DNA of 48,835 nt, taken from positions 1-48,835 of the forward strand of contig JAAZKE010000013.1 in the NCBI GenBank assembly GCA_012799995.1, in the 5' to 3' direction. Shown piece by piece: positions 27,951-36,528 of the stretch; the first letter of the stretch is position 1, and each line of letters starts with the position of its first letter. The notes beneath the pieces are model-generated. The model worked only from the letters and a program-made list of their open reading frames with translations, ran no database searches and had not been told where the DNA came from. A program made the position numbers and the translations under genes. This DNA is from Chloroflexota bacterium (GTDB taxonomy: Bacteria; Chloroflexota; Anaerolineae; Anaerolineales; Anaerolineaceae).

Positions 27951-28745
27951 ATGAGTCAATTTGAACGAGCAATCATCCGGGATCTTCCAGACAGCTATAC
28001 AGAAGGGCTGACTCCCGGAAAATTTGGGATGGCTGATATTGACCTGGCGCGCGAACAGCACCAGAAATACAAAGAAACACTGGAAAAATTAGGGCTCGAA
28101 ATCATCCGATTACCGAAGGAAAATGCTTTTCCGGACTCCTGTTTTGTCGAAGATCCTGCTATTGTAACCGAACGGGTTGCAATCCTCACCAACCTGGGCG
28201 CACCTTCACGAAAAGGCGAAGCGGCGTTGATCCTGCCGATTCTGCAGAAGGTTTACGGCACTCATATCGAGCGCATCGAAGCGCCAGGTACCGTTGAGGG
28301 TGGCGACATATGCGAAGCGGGAAATCATTTTTTCATTGGGCTGTCCAAACGTACCAACGAAGAAGGAGCTTACCAACTCGCTAAAATTTTGGAAAAATAC
28401 GGATATACCAGCAGCATTATCAGCATCCGCAGTTTCCCGAATATTCTCCATCTGAAAACCGGCATTAGCTACCTTGGCAATAAGCTGGTGATTTGTCATT
28501 CCCAGATCGCAAACGACTGTGGGCTGGACGATTATCGCAAACTGATCGTTAAGGACGAAGAAGAGTATGCCTCCAATTGCATTCTGGTGAATGGTACCGT
28601 GATCATGCCTAAAGGATTCGATGACGCAATTCGTCAGGTGAAGGAAGCCGGTTTCGACGTGATTGAATTGGATATGTCAGAATTTATGAAACAGGACGGC
28701 GGTTTAAGCTGTCTGTCGTTGCGCATTCCCAAGCTGGCGTTTTAA
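27951..28745 (+). CDS. dimethylarginine dimethylaminohydrolase (DDAH)
   Basis: DDAH hydrolyses N-omega-methylated arginines to citrulline and a methylamine. The 264-residue protein has the pentein fold motifs FPDSCFVEDPA, EGGDI and HLKTG. The catalytic triad falls at Glu116, His167 and Cys254 (GGLSCLSLRIP), with nearly the same spacing as in the Pseudomonas enzyme (114/162/249). An arginine deiminase is less likely at this length and with LSCLSLR at the Cys. Its place behind an amino-acid ABC transporter suggests uptake and breakdown of methylarginine, or of arginine-like compounds. Citrulline produced could enter ArgG. Confidence 0.88.
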   Translation: MSQFERAIIRDLPDSYTEGLTPGKFGMADIDLAREQHQKYKETLEKLGLEIIRLPKENAFPDSCFVEDPAIVTERVAILTNLGAPSRKGEAALILPILQKVYGTHIERIEAPGTVEGGDICEAGNHFFIGLSKRTNEEGAYQLAKILEKYGYTSSIISIRSFPNILHLKTGISYLGNKLVICHSQIANDCGLDDYRKLIVKDEEEYASNCILVNGTVIMPKGFDDAIRQVKEAGFDVIELDMSEFMKQDGGLSCLSLRIPKLAF

Positions 28746-28765
28746 AACCGTTGAACATCTACAAA

Positions 28766-28794
28766 AAAACGACTGCTTTGATAGCAGTCGTTTT
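28766..28794. terminator. bidirectional terminator between DDAH and the binding protein
   Basis: A 12-bp stem (28766-28777 with 28783-28794), loop TTGAT, with A-run and T-run on the two sides, ends both convergent units. Confidence 0.9.
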
Positions 28795-28817
28795 CTGTTC
28801 AATAAACTTGTCTGTGA

Positions 28818-29585
28818 TTATTCCTCAGGTTCTGCGAAATACTTCTCTACCAGCTTGTCAAATGTGCCGTCTTCTATGATCTTTTCCAGCCCCTCATTAA
28901 GCAGATCAACCAGTTCCGGTTGATTTTTGCAAACTGCAAATCCAAGCTCTTCTGATGAATACATATCACCGACAATTTTCAAGCCGCCCAGTGACTTTAC
29001 CAGACCCTCAGCTAACAGACTGTCAGAGAGAACGCCATCAATCTGACCATTTTTGAGGTCCATGAAAGCCAGATCAACAGAGTCATAACCTTTGTATTTC
29101 GAAACGCCCTCCATCTCCCAATCGAAAGCCATAATTGCACCGGTTGTACCCGTTTGCGCACCGATCACTTTACCTTTGAAATCTTCTTTGTTGACCATGG
29201 TATTGTTGTCTTCTTTGACTGCCATAACCTGACCAACTTTGATGTAAGGATCGCTGAACAACATTTGTTTCAGGCGCTCTTCCGTGATCGTAATCGCAGA
29301 AGCTGCAGCGTCAAACTGGCATTGAGCAATGCCGGGAATCAAGGCATCAAAATTGATGTTGACCATTTCGACTTCAAAGCCCTGGACTTCACCAATAGCC
29401 TTTATCAAATCGATATCAAAACCGATGATTTCTTTTGTTTCTTCGTCAACCATTTCAAAAGGAGGCCAAACCGGGTCAGTACCAATTCGGAGTACTCTCA
29501 CGTCTTCTGCTTTTACTCCACTGTTAAACCACGTGGCTGCAATAATTACCAGAACCAACAATGCGATTATTGTCCATTTTTTCAT
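28818..29585 (-). CDS. polar amino-acid ABC transporter substrate-binding protein
   Basis: This family-3 periplasmic-type binding protein (255 residues from ATG 29585) has a Sec signal (MKKWTIIALLVLVIIAATW) without a lipobox cysteine. The ligand-binding lobes have PVWPPFEMVDEETKEIIGFDIDLIKAIGE and DAAASAITITEERLKQMLFSDPY. AAGGAG precedes the start; the longer frame to 29852 has no such site. It faces the permease/ATPase/DDAH operon convergently and is probably the binding component. The ligand is not readable by eye; methylarginine or arginine is suggested by context only. Confidence 0.9.
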   Translation of the reverse strand: MKKWTIIALLVLVIIAATWFNSGVKAEDVRVLRIGTDPVWPPFEMVDEETKEIIGFDIDLIKAIGEVQGFEVEMVNINFDALIPGIAQCQFDAAASAITITEERLKQMLFSDPYIKVGQVMAVKEDNNTMVNKEDFKGKVIGAQTGTTGAIMAFDWEMEGVSKYKGYDSVDLAFMDLKNGQIDGVLSDSLLAEGLVKSLGGLKIVGDMYSSEELGFAVCKNQPELVDLLNEGLEKIIEDGTFDKLVEKYFAEPEE

Positions 29586-29617
29586 TTCACTACTCCTTAT
29601 GAGGATAAATAAGACAA

Positions 29618-29626
29618 ATTTTAACA
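29618..29626 (-). promoter_or_regulatory. extended -10 promoter of the binding-protein gene
   Basis: On the minus strand TGTTAAAAT (29626-29618) gives a start near 29611 and a 26-nt leader that carries AAGGAG before the ATG at 29585. Confidence 0.55.
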
Positions 29627-29790
29627 TACGATGAATAAACGCTCGATTTGAGCCACGAATATCTGTGACATCATGGCAATCTCGTGCTGGAACTATGTTT
29701 AAGCTTTTTTCGTTTAGTAAAGAACGAATAAGTTCATATGTTAAGATTAAATAAGGACTGGAAGTTGTTTTTGAAAGAAAGGAATAGACG

Positions 29791-30471
29791 ATGAGGAAAT
29801 ACCAAATTGTTTTTATGCTACTTGTCCTTGGCATCGTATTTATCAGTGCCAACCCGGCACCTCAAACACCTCAAGGGTCAACGCCCATGCCAGTGATATC
29901 CGTTGATCTGCAGGCATTAAACCAGTACATTGATGCACGAATCAACGAAATTACCGGTCCGATCATCAGTGCCCTTGAGATCAGGATTACCAATCTGGAA
30001 GCGACTGTAAATGGACTTGAAGCCCGCATAGCTGAGTTGGAGCGACTGGCTAAAATTCCAACCGCCACTCCTTTACCACTGGGAACGCTGGCGCCCACTA
30101 TGGAGCCGACGCGCACCCCAAATCCAACCGGTTATGACTGCACCACTGAAGTGCTTAGCCCATATTTCTATGGCGAATTTACGCCCGGCGCAGAGTTCCT
30201 GTTCCAGGTTCGGGTCACCAATTCGGGCACGAAAACCTGGGATAAAAATGTGACCATTCAATTCGTAGAGGGGCTTCAGGCTGAGCTGGAATCCCATTAT
30301 GCATATGCCTTGCCAGTTGCATCGGTTGAGCCGAAGGAATCGTTTGATTTGAGCATAATGATGAAAGCTCCAGTTGAAAAGAAAAATGAGGGAATGTACT
30401 ATTCAACATATTCCCTGAATGACGGCACCGAAAATTTCTGTGATTTCAGTTACTTTATATACGTTCCGTAA
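29791..30471 (+). CDS. exported coiled-coil protein with NBR1-like Ig domain
   Basis: The 226-residue protein has a signal peptide (to about residue 21), a short leucine-heptad coiled coil (about residues 45-90, with LEIRITNLEATVNGLEARI), a Thr/Pro linker (TPLPLGTLAPTMEPTRTPNP) and a C-terminal domain whose FQVRVTNSGTKTWDKNVTIQF and YYSTYSLNDG blocks match the NBR1-type Ig domain frequent in exported Anaerolineae proteins. The coiled coil suggests trimer or dimer formation outside the cell. GAAAGGA precedes the ATG. The ligand is unknown. Confidence 0.75.
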   Translation: MRKYQIVFMLLVLGIVFISANPAPQTPQGSTPMPVISVDLQALNQYIDARINEITGPIISALEIRITNLEATVNGLEARIAELERLAKIPTATPLPLGTLAPTMEPTRTPNPTGYDCTTEVLSPYFYGEFTPGAEFLFQVRVTNSGTKTWDKNVTIQFVEGLQAELESHYAYALPVASVEPKESFDLSIMMKAPVEKKNEGMYYSTYSLNDGTENFCDFSYFIYVP

Positions 30472-30491
30472 AATTTGAATTAGCGTAAATG

Positions 30492-30518
30492 AAAAAGTCT
30501 CCTGACAGGAGACTTTTT
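30492..30518. terminator. bidirectional terminator
   Basis: A 12-bp perfect stem (30492-30503 with 30507-30518) with a three-base loop and A/T runs on both sides serves the two convergent genes. Confidence 0.9.
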
Positions 30519-30535
30519 TCGTTAACTGTCCTTGA

Positions 30536-32923
30536 TTAAAGAATGGAACCGACGAAAATCATATTCCCGGCTGCCCACACGATTTTGGTAGGATCCAAAA
30601 ATCCAAAGGCAGTGGGAGTTTCCCGATTCCCAACACTGGTAAAACGATCCGGTACCAGATTGCGAACCAGATTCATCTTGACGGTGGCATTTAGAATCGA
30701 TTGTCCGGTAGTGTCCATCATGTACAGCGAATTATCAGGAGACGAATTCATCTGCATCTGAAACAAGTTTCGATTAAGCAGACTGATTGTTTTGGAGCCA
30801 TCCGCCGATTTCAGCTCATCTACATATGAACACATTGCGATATATCCTGTGTAATCACAGACGATCATGCCTCCGGTTTGACGCAGGATATAAGCATAGT
30901 TGGCATACACCATGAAATCTATCGAGTCGTTCAAATTGGGAGAGTTGGATCCAAAGTAGCTTTGAGGAGCGGTTGTAAAGCCTTCTTTGCCGATGTATGC
31001 GAATTTCCAGATGGCATTATTTTTGGAATCGAGCACATATAAAACCCGGTCAATCAGATGAATCGCATCCACTCCCAGCCAGCCGATTGGCGGAGTCTCC
31101 ATTTTATATGCCACTTTGGGATTAATCACCTGACACATCAACACCTGTGCCTGGTTATCGATACCTGCGATCACACGTTCCAGTCCGCTCTCGCTGGGCA
31201 GCAGCACAAAGTCCACCAGCTTACCGACCGTGATTATATCGCTTGAATCGGTACTGTCGCGATTGCGGTAGTTCCCCGGCTTACAAGTAAAGGTAGTATC
31301 CAACGTTAACCCACTCTGGTTAACATTGAACCGTATAATTTCTCCAGCGTTTTCGTCGAGCGCATAAAGGAATTGTCCGGATGATTCCAAGCGCGTGATT
31401 TTCACATTGGATGCCAGCGCTTTTGACAGTGCGAACTGATATTTTATCGGTGTGCCATATTCAAGCTCATCGAGCGAGGTTTGAGCCTGACTGCGCAACT
31501 GCTGCGCAGCATCTGAGACTCCATATTGTTCGGCATCATCCAGATATTCAAGCACTTTTTCCCAGGAGATGCGCACCAAAGACGGTTCGGTTTGCTTGAG
31601 AGCGATTTCTGCAGTATCAACCGCATTTTGAAGTCCTTCCCGATAGACAGCATCCTTGCTGCGATTATTGTAAAAGATGAACAAAGCAAAGACTACTACA
31701 ATCGGAATCAGGATGCCAAAGGTCAACCCCAGCAAAACTCTCTTCCAGGAAACCCTTGCTCCTTCTCTGCGTTTTTTCTCCTTCTTTGATTTCGGCGCTT
31801 TTACAGAATGTTTTTTACTTCGATCAAATTCTTTTTCTGCCGGAATTTCGGTTTCAATACTTATTCCGTCATCGATAGAAGTCACACCAACAGCCTCTTC
31901 CGCTTCGGGAGTCAGTTCAGGTGATTCTCCTTCGATCTCTTCAGACATCGGCTCAATTTGTTCTTCTCCTGCACCCGGTTCCACCAAATCATCCTCTGGT
32001 TGAAGCTCCGAGATTTCTTCATCAATCCTGGGAGTTAACCGTTTTTTCGGTTTTATTCCGACCGGGAACGGTTCGAGTGGCAAGCGAACGCGGAATAAGG
32101 GTCTGGTTTTCTCATCTTCACTCCTCAACAAATAAGATGGGGAGCTAACCGGGCTGATTGATGAGACTGTCTGTCCCATTCCTGAACCCGGGTGAACTGC
32201 CTCGAGACCATCGTTTGTGTCGGATTCCATGTATTCCAGATCGATGGTTGTTGAAATGGGCATTTTATAGCGGTACAGGATTTTCCCCTTGCCTGCTTTG
32301 ACCTGAATCACCGCCCCCTGCAGGTTGCCATGCACCTGATCCAACAGATAGCGCACTACATTGAGGGGTGATTCAGCGGTCGCATCCAAAATTGCCTTGT
32401 TAGTCCACCCTTCCGGCACAAACGGACAAAGCAGGATCAGATCGCCGGCATGAATCTCAACCTGGAAATACCGCACGCCCGAACTCCCCGCTGATACGTC
32501 CTGAGATGTCATATCAGAGAAATTATCCACCCGATCTGCATATACGATGGTGGTATTAACTGCACCGGCGTGGGCAACCAACACCGTATTTTCACGAAAT
32601 ACAATCATATTTAATACAATTTTTGGAAGCGATGTGCCGGGATACTGTTGATTCAGATAGGAAGCAAACACGCGCACCGCTGAGCTGATTCCCATTGTGA
32701 ACGAGCCGCGCGCCTGAAAATATTCGTCAGAAATAATTTTTCCCCAGGTTTCATAATCGGATATCTGAGGATCCCCCTCTACACAGGTCATTAGAATGAT
32801 TAAAGTATCATTCTGTCGCGCCTTATTTCGTTTCTTTGGCGCGGTATAAATCTTTAATCCTGGCAGATCACCGAGATTTCTGCCATTTACCAGAACCATG
32901 GGGAGAATATTTAAATCGTACAC
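30536..32923 (-). CDS. PP2C-like pseudophosphatase membrane protein with propeller-like outer domain
   Basis: The 795-residue protein starts at GTG 32923 (ATG 32899 is possible). Residues about 30-220 follow the PP2C layout (FRENTVLVAHAGAVNTTIVYADR, then VRYFQVEIHAGDLILLCPF) but the metal-binding DGxGG motif is absent, so catalysis is doubtful. An acidic low-complexity region (about 310-385) and a Lys-rich stretch precede one membrane helix near residue 410. The outer part has a short helical region and then repeated beta segments (FLYALDENAGEIIRF, VLYVLDSKNNAIWKF, SLYMMDTTGQSIL) like a beta-propeller. It may pass information between kinase signalling inside and something outside. Confidence 0.65.
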   Translation of the reverse strand: MYDLNILPMVLVNGRNLGDLPGLKIYTAPKKRNKARQNDTLIILMTCVEGDPQISDYETWGKIISDEYFQARGSFTMGISSAVRVFASYLNQQYPGTSLPKIVLNMIVFRENTVLVAHAGAVNTTIVYADRVDNFSDMTSQDVSAGSSGVRYFQVEIHAGDLILLCPFVPEGWTNKAILDATAESPLNVVRYLLDQVHGNLQGAVIQVKAGKGKILYRYKMPISTTIDLEYMESDTNDGLEAVHPGSGMGQTVSSISPVSSPSYLLRSEDEKTRPLFRVRLPLEPFPVGIKPKKRLTPRIDEEISELQPEDDLVEPGAGEEQIEPMSEEIEGESPELTPEAEEAVGVTSIDDGISIETEIPAEKEFDRSKKHSVKAPKSKKEKKRREGARVSWKRVLLGLTFGILIPIVVVFALFIFYNNRSKDAVYREGLQNAVDTAEIALKQTEPSLVRISWEKVLEYLDDAEQYGVSDAAQQLRSQAQTSLDELEYGTPIKYQFALSKALASNVKITRLESSGQFLYALDENAGEIIRFNVNQSGLTLDTTFTCKPGNYRNRDSTDSSDIITVGKLVDFVLLPSESGLERVIAGIDNQAQVLMCQVINPKVAYKMETPPIGWLGVDAIHLIDRVLYVLDSKNNAIWKFAYIGKEGFTTAPQSYFGSNSPNLNDSIDFMVYANYAYILRQTGGMIVCDYTGYIAMCSYVDELKSADGSKTISLLNRNLFQMQMNSSPDNSLYMMDTTGQSILNATVKMNLVRNLVPDRFTSVGNRETPTAFGFLDPTKIVWAAGNMIFVGSIL

Positions 32924-32941
32924 AGGCTTACCGATCTGATA

Positions 32942-32955
32942 CCGTAATCTTACGG
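32942..32955. promoter_or_regulatory. inverted repeat upstream of the PP2C-like gene
   Basis: CCGTAA-TC-TTACGG is a perfect 6-bp inverted repeat with two spacer bases, 19 bases before the GTG start. It may be an operator; no promoter hexamers are clear around it. Confidence 0.25.
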
Positions 32956-33094
32956 AAAACAGTGCAATTTTTAAGCCAGCGTCAGCAAGATTGTATTTTT
33001 CAGACCGACATTCCTCTCAAATTTGGAACCGGTTTAAAGATGGCTTTGAAAACGTGTATAATCAGAAACAACGCTACTTTGGGAGATAAGCTGA

Positions 33095-33835
33095 ATGTTC
33101 TTCGACAATTTTCAATTCCCTATTGAGGGAATCGTCCAAAAACAGGTGCATTTTTCGGACATTAATCATAATTATGCATTTTCCTTCGCCAGCCCTTTTA
33201 TCTATGAAGAACCGAAGAAATATAAGGATATGAACGCTTTCCTGATTGGAAAGTACAACCCATTCAATCAGAACCTTCAGCCACCTGAAGAAATATATGC
33301 TTACTTCATCATCAATCCAAAAAAGCACGATTTCCCAAATAGAAGATTCAACCTCAAACAACAGATGATTGATCTTTACTCTGGAAATGATGAAAAAATC
33401 GGCTCAATCGGTGTGCTCTTCCCGAAACACCGCTTTTTTGGTTTCAGCACAAAAATTCCTCACGTCCTTTATAACAGGATTGGAGACCCGGTTGGATTCA
33501 GCCTTTACCAACCCAAGCTCAGAAGAAAATCGATTTTCTCGTTCCGCGATATTCCGGAATTCCTGAAGACTGAGATCTCCGATGATGCCATTCTTGAATT
33601 GGAACAAAAAGGAGAAATCAAACGACACTTTACTTACGAGTTGATTCAGCGGGAAACGGATTGGCGGAAAAAGCTGGAAACCCTTTTTTCGACAGAGAAA
33701 AAAGCCGAAAGCATACTAAATCAGATCATCATGAACCAGAAACCGGAAAGTGAAGAGCAGTTCCTCTTGATGTTGACAGGAATCATTGCATTTTTCTGGA
33801 CGACAGTAATCGAATATCCGCTCAATGAAAATTGA
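33095..33835 (+). CDS. hypothetical protein
   Basis: The 246-residue protein is not recognised. GGGAGATAA precedes the ATG, which supports a real gene. It is soluble in the N-terminal 200 residues, with many Phe and Pro (FDNFQFPIEGIV, FPKHRFFGFSTKIPHVLYNRIGDPVGFSL), and ends in a short hydrophobic segment (FLLMLTGIIAFFWTTVIEY) that could anchor it. It is divergent from the PP2C-like gene and 67 bases from the MATE gene. A TATAAT at 33056-33061 may be its promoter. Confidence 0.5.
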   Translation: MFFDNFQFPIEGIVQKQVHFSDINHNYAFSFASPFIYEEPKKYKDMNAFLIGKYNPFNQNLQPPEEIYAYFIINPKKHDFPNRRFNLKQQMIDLYSGNDEKIGSIGVLFPKHRFFGFSTKIPHVLYNRIGDPVGFSLYQPKLRRKSIFSFRDIPEFLKTEISDDAILELEQKGEIKRHFTYELIQRETDWRKKLETLFSTEKKAESILNQIIMNQKPESEEQFLLMLTGIIAFFWTTVIEYPLNEN

Positions 33836-33902
33836 GTGATACGAAACGATCATTAGCTGGTTCAGTAAAAAAATAGAATAAGGCGGGTAACGACAATTTA
33901 AC

Positions 33903-35261
33903 ATGCAACGACAAAAAGCAATTCATTTTGATATGACCGAAGGGAATATCATTAAGCAATTGCTTATTTTTTCATGGCCATTGTTGGTCGGAAACATTTT
34001 CCAGCAGCTTTATAACACTGTCAACGCGATCATTCTTGGAAATTACATCGGCAGTGAAGCCCTGGCTTCCGTAGGGGTCTTCAACCCTATCAACAACCTT
34101 TTACTGGGACTGTTCACCGGCATTTCCACTGGCGCCACTGTTATGGTTTCACAGAGTTTTGGCGCCAAAAATAAGCAGCGACTTAATCAGTCCGTTTTGG
34201 TTTCGATCTACTTGAGCATCATTGGCGGTATTCTAATTGGGATTATTGGCGTAATTGTGAGTAAGCCATTGCTGCAACTGATTGGTACGCCGGACGTGAT
34301 CTTCCCGATGGCGCTCAGTTATGCGCAGATGATGTTCGTTGGAATGATCTCGATGTTCTTTTATAACATCCTGGCCGGGGTTCTGCGCGGCATGGGAGAT
34401 TCGGTCGTTCCGTTATTGTTTCTGATCTTTTCCAACCTGGTAAATGGTGCGGCTTTGTATTTTTTTGTTGTCGTGCGGGGCGGTGGCATTCGGAGCGCGG
34501 CATACAGTACGATTATTGCAGAAGCGACCGCCGGCATCCTGACATTCATTTATTTGATGCGAACGCAGGACAAATATGGGATTTCAATCAAGGGATTGAA
34601 GCCTGACTGGTCATACGCAAAAGAATTGTTCCGTATTGGCCTCCCTGCAGGATTACAGACCTCCATCTTTTCCGTTGGATTTATGCTGCAGCAGAATCTG
34701 ATCAATCAGTTCGGTGAAGTGTTGATCGCTGCTTACACCGTTGTAACCCGGGTGGATCCGTTCGTGACGCTACCATTGAACTCATTTTCGATCGCATTAA
34801 CCACCTTCGTCGGTCAGAACATCGGTGCGAATAAACTGGAGAGGACCGAAGAAGGAATCAAGAAAACAGTAATATTAAGTCAGATAATTGCTTTTCTCCT
34901 GTCTTTAGTTTTATTCATTTTTGGAGATAAAATTCTGGCGCTTTTCTCAAAGGATCTTGCGGTAGTAACAACCGGAACAATGATTCTGCGCACCCTCTCG
35001 ATCGGTTATGTGCTGGTCAATAATTATTTTGTCTTAAGCGGCGCAGTCCGCGGTGCGGGCGATTCTGTGGCTCCACTAATGGCGAGCATGATCTGTAATG
35101 TAGTGATAAGAGTTTCGCTGGCGTATCTCCTGGTTTACTTAACAGGGGATTTCCGCATGATCTTCGTTACGATCGTGATTGCCTGGACGCTGGCAACCAT
35201 TTTTATGAGCGTTTATTATCGCAAAGGGATGTGGAAGAAGAAAATCCGCGGGCTGATTTAA
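33903..35261 (+). CDS. MATE-family efflux transporter
   Basis: The 452-residue protein has twelve predicted membrane helices in two homologous halves. Family features are FSWPLLVGNIFQQLYNTVNAIILGNYIGSEAL at the start, GISTGATVMVSQSFGAKN, and AVRGAGDSVAPLMA in the second half. It exports cationic organic compounds or metabolites in exchange for Na+ or H+. The ribosome site is weak. A candidate small RNA is encoded on the opposite strand just behind its stop. Confidence 0.94.
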   Translation: MQRQKAIHFDMTEGNIIKQLLIFSWPLLVGNIFQQLYNTVNAIILGNYIGSEALASVGVFNPINNLLLGLFTGISTGATVMVSQSFGAKNKQRLNQSVLVSIYLSIIGGILIGIIGVIVSKPLLQLIGTPDVIFPMALSYAQMMFVGMISMFFYNILAGVLRGMGDSVVPLLFLIFSNLVNGAALYFFVVVRGGGIRSAAYSTIIAEATAGILTFIYLMRTQDKYGISIKGLKPDWSYAKELFRIGLPAGLQTSIFSVGFMLQQNLINQFGEVLIAAYTVVTRVDPFVTLPLNSFSIALTTFVGQNIGANKLERTEEGIKKTVILSQIIAFLLSLVLFIFGDKILALFSKDLAVVTTGTMILRTLSIGYVLVNNYFVLSGAVRGAGDSVAPLMASMICNVVIRVSLAYLLVYLTGDFRMIFVTIVIAWTLATIFMSVYYRKGMWKKKIRGLI

Positions 35262-35272
35262 ACAGAAACCTA

Positions 35273-35330
35273 TAAAAAATAGGCGGTACCGCACTTATGG
35301 ATGAGGGGGTCACCCATAAGCCGTCCGCCT
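35273..35330 (-). ncRNA. candidate small hairpin RNA antisense to the MATE 3' flank
   Basis: A minus-strand RNA of about 58 nt would begin at 35330 and end in the U-tract 35279-35274. Its first six bases AGGCGG (35330-35325) pair with CCGCCU (35286-35281). An interior region follows, then CUUAUGG/CCAUAAG (35320-35314 with 35300-35294) and a GUGA/UCAU extension, closing a CCCCC loop (35309-35305). The promoter, +1 position, hairpin and U-tract fit together exactly. No protein gene lies downstream on this strand. C-rich loops are typical of small RNAs that pair with G-rich ribosome sites. I did not recognise a family. Confidence 0.5.
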
Positions 35331-35336
35331 GACCTA

Positions 35337-35365
35337 ATTAAAGTACAACCAAAAATCCTTGTCAA
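35337..35365 (-). promoter_or_regulatory. promoter of the candidate small RNA
   Basis: On the minus strand TTGACA (35365-35360), a 17-base spacer and TTTAAT (35342-35337) form a near-consensus promoter. Start of transcription is expected at about 35330, the first base of the hairpin. Confidence 0.65.
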
Positions 35366-35471
35366 GGGCAGCCATGATTAATCTATACGAACCGTTTGTT
35401 GTCCCTCTGAGGAGACTGAAAAAGCATTCATCCCTGAAATATCGCCTCCATAAGCCCTAAGCAGGGAAGTC

Positions 35472-35480
35472 TGGTAAAAT
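35472..35480 (+). promoter_or_regulatory. extended -10 promoter of rnz
   Basis: TGGTAAAAT lies 34 bases before the rnz start. Transcription would begin near 35487, giving a leader of about 27 nt with GAGGAA as ribosome site. Confidence 0.5.
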
Positions 35481-35513
35481 TTTTGGGATTAATATTTGAT
35501 ATAAGAGGAACCT

Positions 35514-36452
35514 TTGTTCGAACTCCTTTTTTTAGGAACATCCGCATCAGCGCCTTCGATTAAACGCAGCTTGCCATCCTTATTGGTACAGTATGAAGAA
35601 TTTCGTTACCTCATCGACTGCGGAGAAGGTACGCAACGGCAAATCCTCAGCTCTGGTTGCGGTTTCAAACGGCTGAATAAGATTCTGTTCACACACAGCC
35701 ATCTTGACCATATTCTCGGGGTAGCCGGACTGCTTTCGACATTGCTGCGCTGGGAAAACCTGGAAGCGATGGATCTGTACGGAGGACGAGATACCATTGC
35801 CCGCATCAAGGCTCTGATTTATACCGTAGTACTGCATCCCAACCACGTTCCGGAATTCTTGAGATTCCATCAAATACAACCGGGGGTTCTTTTTGAGGAA
35901 GAGGATTTTACGGTTCATGCCTTCCCGGTATTTCACCGTGGTTCGGATTCATTTGGCTTTCGTTTCGAGCGAAAAGATCGCAGACCTTTCCTTCCTGAAA
36001 AGGCTGAAGCGTTGGGCATTCCTCCTGGCCCATGGCGTCGTGACCTTTCGAACGGAATGTCAGCCTTGCTCCCCGATGGACGCACCATCTATCCGGATCA
36101 GGTGATGGGCGAATTGGTTAAGGGGGAGAAGCTGGTTGTCATCGGTGACAGCGGAGAAATTGAATCGCTCTATTCCGAAGTGGAGGGAGCAGACGCACTG
36201 GTGATCGAAGCTACTTATCTCGAGGAAGAAAAAGACCTCGCGCGTCAATATTCGCATCTCACGGCGCGCATGGCAGCGCAGCTTGCAGCTGACTGCAACG
36301 TGAAGTCACTCTATTTGACGCATATCTCCCGTCGATATAAAGAGAAAGACATCCTGGCAGAAGCTCAAAGCATCTTTCCAAACACTATAATTGCACGCGA
36401 TCTCGCCAAATATACGATAAAAACAGGGCAACCTCCAGAATCAGGTTCCTAA
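35514..36452 (+). CDS. rnz: ribonuclease Z (tRNA 3' endonuclease)
   Basis: RNase Z cuts the 3' trailer from tRNA precursors. The 312-residue metallo-beta-lactamase-fold protein has FLGTSASAPS near the start, LIDCGEGTQRQIL, the zinc motif THSHLDHILGVAGLL (about residues 60-74), FPVFHRGSDSFGF and a C-terminal LTHISRRY. The inserted flexible-arm region is present (RRPFLPEKAEALGIPPGPW). It starts at TTG 35514 behind AGAGGAACC. It stands alone between an extended -10 promoter and a strong terminator. Confidence 0.93.
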   Translation: MFELLFLGTSASAPSIKRSLPSLLVQYEEFRYLIDCGEGTQRQILSSGCGFKRLNKILFTHSHLDHILGVAGLLSTLLRWENLEAMDLYGGRDTIARIKALIYTVVLHPNHVPEFLRFHQIQPGVLFEEEDFTVHAFPVFHRGSDSFGFRFERKDRRPFLPEKAEALGIPPGPWRRDLSNGMSALLPDGRTIYPDQVMGELVKGEKLVVIGDSGEIESLYSEVEGADALVIEATYLEEEKDLARQYSHLTARMAAQLAADCNVKSLYLTHISRRYKEKDILAEAQSIFPNTIIARDLAKYTIKTGQPPESGS

Positions 36453-36473
36453 TCTCATTGCCTTATCAGGATC

Positions 36474-36510
36474 AAAAAAGGTGCCATTTCTTTGGAATGG
36501 CACCTTTTTT
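36474..36510. terminator. bidirectional terminator between rnz and the binding protein
   Basis: A 15-bp perfect stem (36474-36488 with 36496-36510), seven-base loop and A/T runs on both sides end both convergent transcripts. Confidence 0.92.
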
Positions 36511-36528
36511 ATTCAGCTCTAACCCGAT

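Noticed and set aside
35281-35330. T-box-like GGCGGTACCGC sequence downstream of the MATE gene
   Set aside because: No specifier domain and no tRNA-related gene nearby. The element fits a hairpin RNA read from the minus strand.
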